Source of the DNA: Lysobacterales bacterium
GTDB lineage: Bacteria; Pseudomonadota; Gammaproteobacteria; Xanthomonadales; SZUA-36
Assembly: GCA_013001885.1 (NCBI GenBank)
Contig: JABDLD010000090.1
Span: 1-64,000, forward strand
DNA length: 64,000 nucleotides
Direction: 5' to 3'
Position numbers and translations under genes: made by a program. Each line of letters begins with the position of its first letter. Position 1 is the stretch's first letter. Of this stretch, positions 63,409-64,000 are shown in pieces. The notes beneath the pieces are model-generated. The model was given only the letters and a program-made list of their open reading frames with translations, ran no database searches and was not told where the DNA came from.

Positions 63409-64000
63409 TCACGCTTCAGGCTCTGACTTTTTCATCCCGAGCGCATTGTTGATGATTTCCGCAACATCAGGAGACAGGCTTTCAACCTCGGCAATGCGTT
63501 TGAGCTCTGTCTGCATCAGCCGCTGGCGGCTCTCATCGTAGCGCGTCCAGGCATTGAAGGCCCCCGCCATGCGGGCAGCCATCTGCGGGTTAATGGCATC
63601 GAGAGCCAGGACCTGGTCGGCGTGCAGTCGATATCCCGCACCATCAATCGTGTGAAAACCGGTGGGGTTCATCATTGCAAACACACCAATGAGGGAGCGA
63701 ACCTTGTTCGGGTTCGAAATACTGAAGCCCGGATGGTCAAGCAGTTCACGCACCCGGCCCACAGCCCGGCCGCCCGGCATCGCTGCCTGGATCGCGAACC
63801 ACTTGTCCATCACCAACAGGTCATCACTCCATTGGTCATGAAACTCCTGCAACGCCGCGTCAGCCGCCGGCGCACCGCTCCACACCAGGCCCTGTAGTGC
63901 AGCCAGCGTGTCCGTCATGTTGTTGCTGGTCTGGAGTTGCGCCTGCGCCAATTCGAAACCACCCGGCGCCTCGAGTAAAAACGACAGGCAGACATTGCGC
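63409..64000 (-). CDS. pepN: Aminopeptidase N, C-terminal part, cut by the window edge
   Basis: About 197 residues are present, running off the right end. The frame continues upstream of the first in-frame TTG with RNVCLSFLLEAPGG, matching the LRNxCL segment of PepN. The visible part (VMDKWFAIQAAMP, HPGFSISNPNKVRSLIGVFA, FHTIDGAGYRLHADQVLALD, INPQMAARMAGAF) is the helical C-terminal domain of the E. coli-type M1 aminopeptidase. The catalytic zinc site lies outside the window. Confidence 0.92.
   Translation of the reverse strand, partial: RNVCLSFLLEAPGGFELAQAQLQTSNNMTDTLAALQGLVWSGAPAADAALQEFHDQWSDDLLVMDKWFAIQAAMPGGRAVGRVRELLDHPGFSISNPNKVRSLIGVFAMMNPTGFHTIDGAGYRLHADQVLALDAINPQMAARMAGAFNAWTRYDESRQRLMQTELKRIAEVESLSPDVAEIINNALGMKKSEPEA

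Noticed and set aside
1-64000. tRNA genes, CRISPR arrays, insertion sequences, prophage or integrase genes
   Set aside because: No T-loop-like GGTTCGAATCC with matching stems, no repeat-spacer pattern, and no transposase or integrase motifs were seen.

Overview
The window (64 kb, moderately GC-rich, dense short-spaced operons) reads as ordinary chromosome of a gammaproteobacterium. The evidence is the homodimeric-type aceE/aceF/lpd operon, pilT-pilU divergent from yggS-proC-yggT-DUF4426, aroK-aroB-hemE, fadE, rppH, bfr/bfd, glnS, mnmG and a pepN C-terminus. The IPTLxxWG-type exosortase (XrtH), the DUF4136 lipoproteins and the DUF697 GTPases suggest a marine or environmental lineage near Chromatiales, Xanthomonadales or Woeseiales; that placement is inference. 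No tRNA, rRNA, CRISPR array, insertion sequence, prophage or integrase was seen.

Layout. 1-1647: edge of a secreted-protein gene and an SLC13 transporter. 1693-14869, all on the minus strand: a carbon cluster tkt-gap-pgk, two DUF4136 lipoproteins, pyk, aceE-aceF, a membrane-anchored retropepsin-like protease, lpd. It carries flux from the pentose phosphate pathway through lower glycolysis to acetyl-CoA. 15000-17615: thioredoxin-like protein, universal stress protein and a sodium:alanine-type symporter. 17785-19925: a beta-barrel-like protein, a small exported protein and a zinc-ribbon membrane protein. 19927-24058: pilT, pilU and a two-component system in one minus-strand run. 24184-26721: yggS-proC-yggT-DUF4426. 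26724-28236: xrtH-pdxH-yjbQ, with overlapping ends. 28317-31041: aroK-aroB-hemE. 31019-35023: a sensorless histidine kinase and two overlapping DUF697 GTPase genes. 35015-37058: ECF sigma, putative anti-sigma and DUF4097 operon. 37135-40359: a TetR regulator divergent from fadE, with a 20-bp palindrome over the fadE promoter. 40379-42561: terminator, cobalamin riboswitch and btuB. 42558-46072: ygbA, apbE, sufT, bfr, bfd (two Fur-box-like sites) and rppH. 46149-47902: btuC/btuD-type ABC importer. 47868-53305: an RND pump operon ending in a nucleotide-carrier-like MFS gene. 53463-57510: GMC oxidoreductase, M48 protease and lemA. 57609-61856: glnS, an unusual 666-bp intergenic segment with a structured RNA candidate, and mnmG. 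61942-64000: small lipoproteins, a small conserved-looking protein and the pepN C-terminus.

Themes. The metal and cofactor genes cohere: the B12 receptor under its riboswitch, a BtuCD-like importer nearby, Fur-type control of bacterioferritin and its ferredoxin, SufT for Fe-S assembly and ApbE for flavinylation. The least-explained parts are the tandem GTPases beside the sensorless kinase, the protease and DUF4136 genes embedded in central-carbon operons, the exosortase without a visible substrate, the yjbQ gene without a normal start codon, and the putative small RNA between glnS and mnmG. None proves a new system from sequence alone; the GTPase pair and the small RNA are the best candidates for follow-up.
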